A DNA stretch of 12,910 nt, taken from JBBAAW01 sp964574405 (GTDB lineage: Bacteria; Patescibacteriota; WWE3; UBA101185; UBA10185). Both the position numbers and the translations under genes were made by a program. Positions 7,157 through 12,910 of this stretch are shown here, in pieces; position 1 is the first letter of the stretch, and each line of letters begins with the position of its first letter. The notes under the pieces were generated by a model, which saw only the letters and a list, made by a program, of their open reading frames with translations, had not been told where the DNA came from and did not search any database. Location: positions 1 through 12,910 of the forward strand of contig CAZNNN010000021.1 of the NCBI GenBank assembly GCA_964574405.1, read 5' to 3'.

Positions 7157-7702
7157 TTACGGTTGTTTTACCAAATAGTCAACCGCTTGCTTGGCAATGG
7201 AATAAGAAAAGCCTCGCGACAGCAAAAATCTACCCATGTGATCACGCGTATCTTTATTATTATACTTTTCCGCTTCTATTGCACCGCTAGGCGTTGGTCC
7301 ACCAAAGGTTATGATTTTATACTTGTTGATAAGTGTTTTCACGGCACTGTTTAACTCATCTTCTTCTGAAACGGTGGCGTCCACAAAGTAGGTAGCATCC
7401 TCTTTGCTAATTCCCTTAGCCATAAGCCTGTTTTGAATAACTTTTTTACCTAAAACACTTTTACCTCGGGTTTTTGACTCAATAAAAAGTTTAATAAATT
7501 CTTCATCGTCAATGAGTTTATTTTCCTCTAGGTAGCTAAAGATTTTCTCGTTAATATTCCTTTTTGTTTCGTCGTCCAGATCTTTTTGCGACTTTAAATA
7601 CTTGCCAAGTCGCACAGCAATTTCCTTGTGTGTGCGCGGTTTATACCCCAAAAACATTATTACCTTGGTCAACATTTTTTGATACAGTTCGTCTTGATCC
7701 AT
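7157..7702 (-). CDS. recX: Recombination regulator RecX
   Basis: Small helical protein that binds RecA filaments and modulates them, usually as an inhibitor. It has 181 residues and all-helical composition with the RecX tandem three-helix repeats: ALGYKPRT-like HKEIAVRLGKYL (26-37), LIDDEEFIKLFIES (63-76) with RGKSVLGKKVIQNRLMAKGI (79-98), and a final HMGRFLLSRGFSYSIAKQAV (154-173). A Gly/Pro-bearing insertion (about 130-148) sits before the last repeat and is probably a surface loop. Its position 35 bases after recA on the same strand is the classic recA-recX arrangement and raises confidence in a fast-evolving family. Upstream of the ATG only a weak AGGA is seen, too close to the start to be ideal. 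Confidence 0.9.
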   Translation of the reverse strand: MDQDELYQKMLTKVIMFLGYKPRTHKEIAVRLGKYLKSQKDLDDETKRNINEKIFSYLEENKLIDDEEFIKLFIESKTRGKSVLGKKVIQNRLMAKGISKEDATYFVDATVSEEDELNSAVKTLINKYKIITFGGPTPSGAIEAEKYNNKDTRDHMGRFLLSRGFSYSIAKQAVDYLVKQP

Positions 7703-7737
7703 AGTCCTACATTGCCAAAGGCTGGATAATGCTTTTG

Positions 7738-8844
7738 CTACTCCCCCACACCTGCGGGCTCTACCAATGGGCTAGGAGTTTCTTCCTCTTTACCTACCGC
7801 CAAAAATTGCTCGGCTTTATCTCTAGAGTAATCCCTAATCTTTTTTTCCACTTCGTCCGCCACTTTCTTATTTTCTTTCAAGTAGGTTCTCGCTGACTCT
7901 TTACCCTGACCCAGCTTTTCCCCATTATACTCATACCACGACCCAGATTTTTTAATAATTTCAAACTCCGTTCCCACATCTAATAAATTCCCCTCTTTGC
8001 TAATGCCTTGAGCAAACAAAATATCAAATTCTGCCACTCTAAAGGGCGGGGCTACTTTGTTTTTGCGCACCGTTACCTTGCACCTTATCCCCACGGAGTT
8101 CCCGCCGTCCTTTAATTCCTCTATCTTCCTTATTTCAAGTCGCACACTGGCATAAAACCTTAAAGCTCTGCCCCCAGGAGTAGTTTCCGGATTACCAAAC
8201 ATCACGCCAATTTTCATGCGTAGTTGATTAGTAAAAATAAGCGTACAGTTTGATCTACTAACTGCCCCACTTAACCGCCTTAACGCCTGACTCATAAGCC
8301 TAGCCTGCAAAGCAATGGTGGTATCTCCAATGTCGCCCTCAATTTCCGCTCTTGGAACCAATGCCGCCACAGAATCAATTACAATAACATCCACCGCGTT
8401 TGATCTTATTAAAGTTTCTGCAATCTCCAAACCCTGTTCACCTGTATCAGGTTGAGCAACTAAAAGCTCTTTAACATTTACCCCCGTTTTTTCCGCATAG
8501 ATAGGGTCAAAGGCGTGTTCCGCATCAATTAAAGCCGCTGTTCCGCCCATTTTTTGGGCTTCCGCAACAATATGCTGACACAGCGTAGTTTTACCGGATG
8601 ATTCGGGTCCGTAAATTTCTATAATTCTTCCCTTAGGCAACCCGCCCACCCCCAGCGCAATATCTAAAGCAATTGCTCCTGTGGGAATAACCGCAATTTT
8701 TTCCTGCACTTTATCGCCCAGTTTCATAATAGAACCGTCACCATACGACTTTTTAATTTGGTCCAGAGCCGATTTTAACGCCACCTCTCTACCACTTTTT
8801 ACCTTTTCTACTTCTTTATCAACTTTATCAATTTTTTGTACCAT
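7738..8844 (-). CDS. recA: Recombinase RecA
   Basis: ATP-dependent strand-exchange protein for homologous recombination and repair. It has 368 residues from the ATG at 8844; the frame continues upstream to an ATG at 8871, but AAAGGAGG lies 4 bases before 8844. Features: Walker A GPESSGKT (79-86), the glutamate E109 in LIDAEHAFD, Walker B VIVIDSVAAL (153-162), loop L1 (about 167-179), loop L2 around NQLRMKIGVMFGNPETTPGG (206-225), and the C-terminal WYEYNGEKLGQGKE (303-316). L1 reads EGDIGDTTIALQ, where most bacterial RecAs have EGEIGDSHMGLQ or close variants, so a usually conserved His is Thr. No intein is present. The acidic C-terminal tail is short. It is probably the first gene of the recA-recX-rny-ymdB-hup operon and has a good promoter. 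Confidence 0.98.
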   Translation of the reverse strand: MVQKIDKVDKEVEKVKSGREVALKSALDQIKKSYGDGSIMKLGDKVQEKIAVIPTGAIALDIALGVGGLPKGRIIEIYGPESSGKTTLCQHIVAEAQKMGGTAALIDAEHAFDPIYAEKTGVNVKELLVAQPDTGEQGLEIAETLIRSNAVDVIVIDSVAALVPRAEIEGDIGDTTIALQARLMSQALRRLSGAVSRSNCTLIFTNQLRMKIGVMFGNPETTPGGRALRFYASVRLEIRKIEELKDGGNSVGIRCKVTVRKNKVAPPFRVAEFDILFAQGISKEGNLLDVGTEFEIIKKSGSWYEYNGEKLGQGKESARTYLKENKKVADEVEKKIRDYSRDKAEQFLAVGKEEETPSPLVEPAGVGE

Positions 8845-8848
8845 ACTT

Positions 8849-8856
8849 CCTCCTTT
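8849..8856 (-). promoter_or_regulatory. Shine-Dalgarno site of recA
   Basis: AAAGGAGG on the minus strand, 4 bases before the ATG at 8844. It fixes the start there rather than at the upstream in-frame ATG (8871), which lies about 5 bases inside the predicted transcript and has no such site. Confidence 0.8.
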
Positions 8857-8882
8857 TGGAACTAAATGCAATTTATGGTGTG

Positions 8883-8911
8883 AATGTATTTCAGTACCAC
8901 CTTTTTGTCAA
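8883..8911 (-). promoter_or_regulatory. Promoter of recA
   Basis: On the minus strand a consensus -35 box TTGACA (8911-8906) is followed after exactly 17 bases by TACATT (8888-8883, 4 of 6). Transcription would start near 8876, giving a leader of about 30 bases that contains the strong ribosome site. It is the clearest sigma70-type promoter in the window. A perfect inverted repeat lies 9 bases upstream of its -35 box. Confidence 0.65.
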
Positions 8912-8920
8912 CCAATTGTC

Positions 8921-8935
8921 TCTAGTTTAACTAGA
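8921..8935. promoter_or_regulatory. Inverted repeat upstream of the recA promoter
   Basis: TCTAGTTTAACTAGA is a perfect 7-bp inverted repeat about one central base. It overlaps the gltX stop codon (8927-8929) and lies 9 bases before the recA -35 box. The position suits an activator or repressor site for recA. It matches neither the E. coli nor the Bacillus LexA box. It is too AT-rich to be a convincing terminator for gltX. Confidence 0.35.
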
Positions 8936-10408
8936 ATTTACCGTTATTAAAGCATTAAGTCTATCTAGCACCACCTGTTTTCCTAAAAGCTCTAAAACAT
9001 CAAAAAGTGGGGGTGTGGCGGAAGATCCTGTAACTGCCACGCGCAAAGTCATAAACGCTTCTTTAGTAGTGTATTTATTTTCTTCAAGAAAGCTGTGGGA
9101 CAGCTTTTCCAGCGTTTCCCTGTTCCAACCCTTTATATCAATCTCCGCCAAAATCTTGGCAAAACTACTTAGAATTTTTACCCAGTTATCTCTAGAATAA
9201 CTAGAAAGTATTGTTAGATCAACCTTGGGGGCAGTAAAAAAGTATCCGGATAACTCCATAAAATCGGCTAAAACCTTTATCCGATCCTTTATCAAAGCTA
9301 AAACTTGTATTACATACTCCCGATCGCTATTTCCCACCCCCAAATCTACCTCCCACTTTTTTGCCCAAGCAGTAATTTTATCGTACAACTCCGCCTCGCT
9401 TAACTGCCTAATATATTGCCCATTTATCCACAAAAGTTTTTCTCTATCAAACGACACTAAATCAGTTTTTTGTACTCTTTCTAAAGAAAAGGCCACGATA
9501 AATTCCTTAAGTGAATAAATTTCTTTATCTCCACCAGGATTCCAGCCTAAAAACATCAAAAAATTTACCAAGGCTTCCGGCAAGTAGCCGTCCTTTAAAA
9601 ACTCGTAAGCAAAGGCAGAACCTCGCCGTTTTGACATTTTTTTTCTCTCGTCAACCTCTTTTAAATTGGGAAGATGGGCAAAAATCGGTAGCTCCCAACC
9701 AAAGGCCTTGTATAAAAGTACATGCTTGGGTGTTGACGGCAACCAATCCACCCCCCGTAAAATGTGCGTTACCTTCATTAAATAATCGTCCACCACCACT
9801 CCCAAGTGATAGGTAGGAAAACCGTCGGACTTTAATAAAACCTGATCATCAAGGTCGTTAGATGGAAATTCCAGGTCGCCCAAAATCTCATCCCTAAACT
9901 TAATAACCTCATTTTTAGGAACATTAAGTCTAATAACATAGGGGATGCCGTCCTTTAGATTCTTCTGCACCTGTTCCGGTGTTAAATCCAAGCAGTGTTT
10001 ATCGTATTTTGTGGTAGGAAGATGCGCCTCCTGTTGGGCTTTCCTTAACTCATCAATCCGCTCTTTAGAACAAAAACAGTAATAAGCATTGCCCTTTTCC
10101 ACTAGCTCTAAAGCGTATTTTTTATAAATATCCAGCCTTTGCGACTGGGTGTAAGGTCCGTATTCCCCACCCACGCGCACTCCCTCATCCCAAGGCAAAC
10201 CAAAATCTCTAATGGTATCCATAATTCGATCCTCCGCCCCCGACACATACCTAACCCTGTCCGTATCTTCTATCCGCAACAAAAAAACGCCGTTCATCTT
10301 TTTGGCGTAAGCATAGTCGTACAAAACCGTTCTCATTTGCCCAATATGAAAGTCCCCGGTTGGACTTGGGGCAATTCGCGTTTTTACCGTTAAAGGCTTG
10401 TTATCCAT
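8927..10408 (-). CDS. gltX: Glutamyl-tRNA synthetase
   Basis: Class Ib synthetase that attaches glutamate to tRNA(Glu), and possibly to tRNA(Gln) if an amidotransferase serves glutamine; the latter is inferred, as no GlnRS or gat gene is in view. It has 493 residues, a usual bacterial length. The motif RIAPSPTGDFHIGQMRT (11-27) contains the HIGH-type HIGQ (21-24). RIEDTD (45-50) and the KMSKS-type KKMSKR (256-261) are present. CFC (111-113) with the downstream Tyr-135 and H138-C139 may form a zinc site like that of E. coli GluRS. The C-terminal half is the helical anticodon-binding domain. The start at 10408 has no Shine-Dalgarno site, but an extended -10 box ends 6 bases upstream. It is divergent from the next gene. 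Confidence 0.97.
   Translation of the reverse strand: MDNKPLTVKTRIAPSPTGDFHIGQMRTVLYDYAYAKKMNGVFLLRIEDTDRVRYVSGAEDRIMDTIRDFGLPWDEGVRVGGEYGPYTQSQRLDIYKKYALELVEKGNAYYCFCSKERIDELRKAQQEAHLPTTKYDKHCLDLTPEQVQKNLKDGIPYVIRLNVPKNEVIKFRDEILGDLEFPSNDLDDQVLLKSDGFPTYHLGVVVDDYLMKVTHILRGVDWLPSTPKHVLLYKAFGWELPIFAHLPNLKEVDERKKMSKRRGSAFAYEFLKDGYLPEALVNFLMFLGWNPGGDKEIYSLKEFIVAFSLERVQKTDLVSFDREKLLWINGQYIRQLSEAELYDKITAWAKKWEVDLGVGNSDREYVIQVLALIKDRIKVLADFMELSGYFFTAPKVDLTILSSYSRDNWVKILSSFAKILAEIDIKGWNRETLEKLSHSFLEENKYTTKEAFMTLRVAVTGSSATPPLFDVLELLGKQVVLDRLNALITVNSS
9191..9205. repeat. Second TCTAG-type palindrome, inside gltX
   Basis: TCTAGAATAACTAGA matches the recA-proximal palindrome at 8921-8935 at 13 of 15 positions and has the same 15-base length. 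It lies 270 bases away in the 3' part of gltX, where it encodes the Ser-Arg of SYSRD. Two sites at such spacing could support DNA looping, but a chance match between AT-rich CTAG sequences is also possible. Confidence 0.25.
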
Positions 10409-10414
10409 AAAAAT

Positions 10415-10423
10415 ATTTTACCA
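10415..10423 (-). promoter_or_regulatory. Putative extended -10 promoter of gltX
   Basis: The minus strand reads TGGTAAAAT, a TGn extension plus TAAAAT (5 of 6), ending 6 bases before the ATG at 10408. It predicts a leaderless gltX mRNA. No good -35 box is visible at 17 bases spacing. Confidence 0.5.
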
Positions 10424-10436
10424 CTCTCTCCACCAG

Positions 10437-10465
10437 TTTACACAAACAGCTAAAGACTATAATAT
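10437..10465 (+). promoter_or_regulatory. Putative promoter of the membrane-anchored unknown gene
   Basis: TTTACA (10437-10442, 5 of 6 to TTGACA) is followed by overlapping -10 candidates: TATAAT at 10458-10463 (15-base spacer) and TAATAT at 10460-10465 (17-base spacer). The latter ends 6 bases before the GTG at 10472. The -35 region coincides with where the divergent gltX -35 would sit. Confidence 0.5.
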
Positions 10466-10471
10466 AGAGTT

Positions 10472-11638
10472 GTGAATCTGGTTCAAACTTCTGCCATGTT
10501 TAAAAAAATCGTTTTGGGCATTTTAGCCGTGGCGGGAATTTATCTTTCGGTTTTAATCCTAATTGCACCCGTAAAAATGCTAATCCGTACTATCAATCCG
10601 CCCAAAGACCTGCCCACCGCGCTTTACGGCAAGTTGGACGCACCAGAATTTCAATATAAAAAAATTACCAATTCTGATCCCCAATACATTTTAAATACAA
10701 AAAATGGGCGACTTCCTACGGATTTTCCCAACAAAATGCCCGTGTTTCGCTTGCGTCAACCGCTTTTTTCTTACGAAGCTGGTAAAAACGCACAAAGAAC
10801 GGGAACAATTTTAGGTTACTACGACAACAGCTTTAAAAGTCAAACTACTGATCCCGTGTATTCTTGGCTTGATCCCGCCTTTAACGGGAGACTAGATGTA
10901 AATGTTAAAACTAAAGAAATTAAGCTAGATTTGCCACTTTTTGGTAAAACGGATTTTTATGTAACGGGTAAATTAACGCAGGAAACCGCCACCGATCAAG
11001 CTAGAAACATGCTAATTGCTAGCAATCGTTTTTCCGATATGTACTACACAGGTAATTCTAAAGTTTATTTGGGTAAGTATGTGGGCGGGGAGGTTCACGC
11101 TATTAATTTTGACTATGAAACCCAACTTGCTCGAGTGGACTTTTTTAGGCGATTTAAAAGCTTTCCTATTTACGGACCTGATCCATACAAGGGACTTTTG
11201 CATGTGTGGGTAGGAATTCCCAAGGATACTAAGTATAAACAGCTAATTTTTCCTAAAGTTGAGGCTTATCAGTGGGAACTGGTGGACAAAAAAAAGGATC
11301 AAAACGCCACTTACCCTATAATTCCGGTATCGCTAGCATGGGGGGAAGTTAATCAAAATAAGGGCGTGGTGGCGGGAATTATGGCGCGGGACGGCAATCC
11401 GTTTGAACCTTATGTACCAATACGAATTGATAAAATTTTAATTAATAGTATTTATTTGGCTTATTACGACACCCCCAAACTGCAAAAATATTTACAGCCT
11501 ATTTATGTTTTTGAGGGTAATTACACCACTGTGGGCGGAGGCGCGGGACAGATTACCGTTTACTACCCCGCTATTTCCGGCGACTACATTTTACCCGTGG
11601 AGGGTGCGGTGAATACGACCACAGGTAACACGAAGTAG
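10472..11638 (+). CDS. Unrecognised membrane-anchored extracytoplasmic protein
   Basis: I do not recognise this 388-residue protein. It has a short basic N-terminus (FKK), one strongly hydrophobic helix (about 13-33) with no clear signal-peptidase site, a Pro-rich stretch (about 40-50), and then a long soluble region that should lie outside the membrane. The soluble part is rich in Tyr, Phe and beta-prone segments and has no Cys. The segment YLAYYDTPKLQKYLQPIYVF (328-347), followed by a Gly-rich turn and ITVYYPAI (361-368), faintly recalls the C-terminal fold of YycI/YpeB-type accessory proteins; this is only an impression. The start is either GTG at 10472, placed 6 bases after a -10 box, or ATG at 10496, which begins MFKKIVLG. 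Neither has a Shine-Dalgarno site. It converges on the carboxypeptidase gene with 10 bases between stops. Confidence 0.85.
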   Translation: MNLVQTSAMFKKIVLGILAVAGIYLSVLILIAPVKMLIRTINPPKDLPTALYGKLDAPEFQYKKITNSDPQYILNTKNGRLPTDFPNKMPVFRLRQPLFSYEAGKNAQRTGTILGYYDNSFKSQTTDPVYSWLDPAFNGRLDVNVKTKEIKLDLPLFGKTDFYVTGKLTQETATDQARNMLIASNRFSDMYYTGNSKVYLGKYVGGEVHAINFDYETQLARVDFFRRFKSFPIYGPDPYKGLLHVWVGIPKDTKYKQLIFPKVEAYQWELVDKKKDQNATYPIIPVSLAWGEVNQNKGVVAGIMARDGNPFEPYVPIRIDKILINSIYLAYYDTPKLQKYLQPIYVFEGNYTTVGGGAGQITVYYPAISGDYILPVEGAVNTTTGNTK

Positions 11639-11648
11639 CACCTACCGA

Positions 11649-12713
11649 TTATTTGTTCCAGGCGTAAGATTTTAATGTCCAGCCCAGTATGTCGGAGGTA
11701 TCGGCAAACCGATCCTTGGAGCCCATGACCACGATGATTATATCCATCTTATCTTTGGCATATTCGTAAATCAGAACTTCTCCCGCCCCGGTAGTTGTAC
11801 CTGTCTTAATACCCACGCTTTCTGGAATATCCGTTAGTAATTTGTTGGTGCTAGCCAGTGTTTTAGAGTATTTACCGTCGACACTATTAAGCTGGAACTC
11901 CTTAAGTTTTACCACCTCTTTAATAAAGTCGTTTTGCGTTGCCACCACGCCTAATGTTGCCAAATCCTCTGCGGAAGCTAAATTTTCCCCATCCGCGTCA
12001 TCCAGCCCAATAGGATTAGTAAATTTAGTGTTTTGCAAATTATTTTCTTTGGCTACTTGATTCATTAAAACAATAAAATCGGCGTAAGAGGTTTTACCAA
12101 TGGAAAGTGTGCAACCAGCATCTCCTGCTGAATAAACTAACAAGGCTTTTAATAGATCGCCCACCAAAAATTTTTGACCTTGTAAAATCCCGGCTTTTAC
12201 CCCGTCAACCTGCGTACAAAACTGTGGAACTGTAATTTCTTCGTCCAATTTATAAATTTTTAGCGTAGCTAGAGAGGTGGCAATTTTTGCCGTAGAAGCG
12301 GGCGGAAACGCCACATTTGCCTGACTTGAACTTAAAACGGTATTGCTTGCCCTATCTAATATAATGTACGACTTAGCAGAAATAGCGGGAAACGCTACCT
12401 CCGCGATTTTTTTAGGGGGTTGGGGTTTGAGTGATTCTTGATACTTAATTAGTGCCACTTTAGACTCCTGATCCAGCTTGGTAAAATAATTAGCTGGAAG
12501 TGTTTTGTACCAAATAATAGTTTTAGCGTCACTGCCTACTTGAGAGTAAAACCGCTCAATGTGTAACCTGTTTAGCACTAGCGCATATCCAATTAGCACC
12601 ACCAAAGCAATTTTTACCAAAACATCAAAAACTTTTGATTCCAAAAACGCCAAAAATTTTGCTACGGAAATCAAGATATAAACCAAAGAAATTCTTGCCA
12701 CGCCTGTTTTCAT
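11649..12713 (-). CDS. D-alanyl-D-alanine carboxypeptidase-like protein (peptidase S11)
   Basis: Penicillin-binding-protein-type serine peptidase, expected to trim peptidoglycan stem peptides outside the membrane. It has 354 residues. Two hydrophobic helices (about 8-24 and 30-50) replace a simple signal peptide. The S11 domain (about 110-345) has the nucleophile motif S140-T-A-K143 and K303-T-G305. The expected SxN motif reads S195-A-G197, so the usual Asn is Gly, with D198 next. TNPIGLDDADGENLASAEDLA (232-252) is a typical S11 segment. The only two cysteines, C166 and C201, flank the altered motif and could form a disulfide. The C-terminal PBP5 domain is absent. Activity is likely but not assured; related enzymes include endopeptidases and L,D-type trimming partners. 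The start at 12713 lacks a Shine-Dalgarno site. Confidence 0.9.
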   Translation of the reverse strand: MKTGVARISLVYILISVAKFLAFLESKVFDVLVKIALVVLIGYALVLNRLHIERFYSQVGSDAKTIIWYKTLPANYFTKLDQESKVALIKYQESLKPQPPKKIAEVAFPAISAKSYIILDRASNTVLSSSQANVAFPPASTAKIATSLATLKIYKLDEEITVPQFCTQVDGVKAGILQGQKFLVGDLLKALLVYSAGDAGCTLSIGKTSYADFIVLMNQVAKENNLQNTKFTNPIGLDDADGENLASAEDLATLGVVATQNDFIKEVVKLKEFQLNSVDGKYSKTLASTNKLLTDIPESVGIKTGTTTGAGEVLIYEYAKDKMDIIIVVMGSKDRFADTSDILGWTLKSYAWNK

Positions 12714-12724
12714 ATGCTGGGGTT

Positions 12725-12733
12725 ATTTTAGCA
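12725..12733 (-). promoter_or_regulatory. Putative extended -10 promoter of the carboxypeptidase gene
   Basis: The minus strand reads TGCTAAAAT, a TGn extension plus TAAAAT (5 of 6). It ends 11 bases before the ATG at 12713, so the 5' leader would be only about 5 bases. The box has the same TGnTAAAAT form as the gltX promoter. It lies just past the terminator at 12747-12773, giving the gene its own start of transcription. Confidence 0.45.
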
Positions 12734-12746
12734 TTACGCCACAAAC

Positions 12747-12773
12747 AAAAAAGCCCCCGCGTTAGCGTGAGCT
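12747..12773 (-). terminator. Intrinsic terminator
   Basis: On the minus strand AGCTCACGC (12773-12765), the loop TAAC and GCGGGGGCT (12760-12752) form a 9-position stem with one T-G wobble and one A-G mismatch, followed by a run of six Ts. It ends a minus-strand transcript that begins to the right, either the short RNA proposed at 12747-12818 or a gene beyond the edge. Confidence 0.75.
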
Positions 12774-12818
12774 CATTTGCCTTGATTAGAAACCGTTTCC
12801 GGTTGAATCAGACTCAAC
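12747..12818 (-). ncRNA. Candidate small RNA or attenuated leader
   Basis: A promoter-like pair upstream (12825-12853) predicts a start near 12818, and an intrinsic terminator ends at 12747, for a transcript of about 72 bases. Inside it, on the minus strand, AACCG-GAAA-CGGTT (12804-12791) is a hairpin with a GNRA tetraloop, extended by GATT/AATC (12809-12806 with 12787-12784). The 5' end TTGAGTC (12817-12811) can instead pair with GATTCAA (12809-12803), so two folds compete. No convincing reading frame lies inside. It could be a free small RNA or a leader that attenuates the carboxypeptidase gene. It matches no RNA family I recognise. Confidence 0.35.
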
Positions 12819-12824
12819 AATCAC

Positions 12825-12853
12825 AATTTACATTACCTTTAAAGAAATGTCAA
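12825..12853 (-). promoter_or_regulatory. Putative promoter of the candidate small RNA
   Basis: On the minus strand a consensus TTGACA (12853-12848) is followed after 17 bases by TAAATT (12830-12825, 4 of 6). The next open frames downstream are only a few codons long, so the expected product is a short RNA ending at the terminator. Confidence 0.4.
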
Positions 12854-12910
12854 ATTTGGTGGTGTTTGTTTGAAAAAGTCAGAACCCATTTTGCGGAGAA
12901 CCCTGAAAAC

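Noticed and set aside
12790..12817. tRNA-like T-arm (GGTTGAATC)
   Set aside because: It lacks the invariant GTTC, and no acceptor, D or anticodon arms can be found around it.
12790..12830. Possible 12-codon GTG-started peptide in the candidate small RNA
   Set aside because: Its GTG directly abuts the -10 box and would lie upstream of the predicted transcript start; there is no ribosome site.
12839..12910. Minus-strand frame open from the right edge to a TAA at 12841-12839, giving a 23-residue tail
   Set aside because: Too short to judge and it overlaps the candidate small-RNA promoter. It could be the end of a real gene beyond the edge, but nothing in the residues supports it.

Overview
The window reads as a chromosomal stretch from a streamlined, moderately AT-rich bacterium. 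It is most likely a member of the Candidate Phyla Radiation (Patescibacteria, perhaps Microgenomates). The grounds are the divergent form of every housekeeping protein, a compact eukaryote-like (type 2) isoleucyl-tRNA synthetase, minimal spacers, and several genes without a Shine-Dalgarno site. The lineage is inferred from protein character, not from a marker tree. The standard genetic code holds: no in-frame TGA interrupts any gene. There is no sign of phage, insertion sequences, CRISPR, tRNA or rRNA.

Layout from left to right. Bases 1-58 hold the start of a minus-strand membrane protein gene that runs off the left edge. Behind it (59-124) lie four TATACC units in a regular arrangement. ileS (125-2986, minus) is divergent from an orphan soluble PAS histidine kinase (plus, to 4285). 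Three hairpins (4292-4391) separate the kinase from a minus-strand operon, which in transcription order is recA, recX, rny (ribonuclease Y), a YmdB-type phosphoesterase gene and hup (HU). gltX (8927-10408, minus) lies just upstream of recA. It is divergent from an unrecognised membrane-anchored extracytoplasmic protein (10472-11638, plus), which converges on an S11 D,D-carboxypeptidase-like gene (11649-12713, minus). The right edge (12747-12853) has a promoter, a GAAA-tetraloop hairpin and an intrinsic terminator on the minus strand, the layout of a small RNA or attenuated leader.

The genes cover translation (IleRS, GluRS), recombination and repair (RecA, RecX), RNA decay (RNase Y with its usual neighbour YmdB), nucleoid structure (HU), sensing (the kinase) and envelope work (the carboxypeptidase and the unknown protein).

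The most interesting sequence-level signal is in expression. In five transcription units a -10 box ends 6-7 bases before the start codon, which predicts leaderless mRNAs. A sixth is nearly leaderless. recA and the operon-internal rny and hup instead carry strong Shine-Dalgarno sites. Other points are changed metal ligands in the YmdB-like enzyme, changed active-site motifs in the carboxypeptidase and IleRS, a palindrome beside the recA promoter with a near copy inside gltX, and the candidate small RNA. I found no clear novel defence or mobile system.
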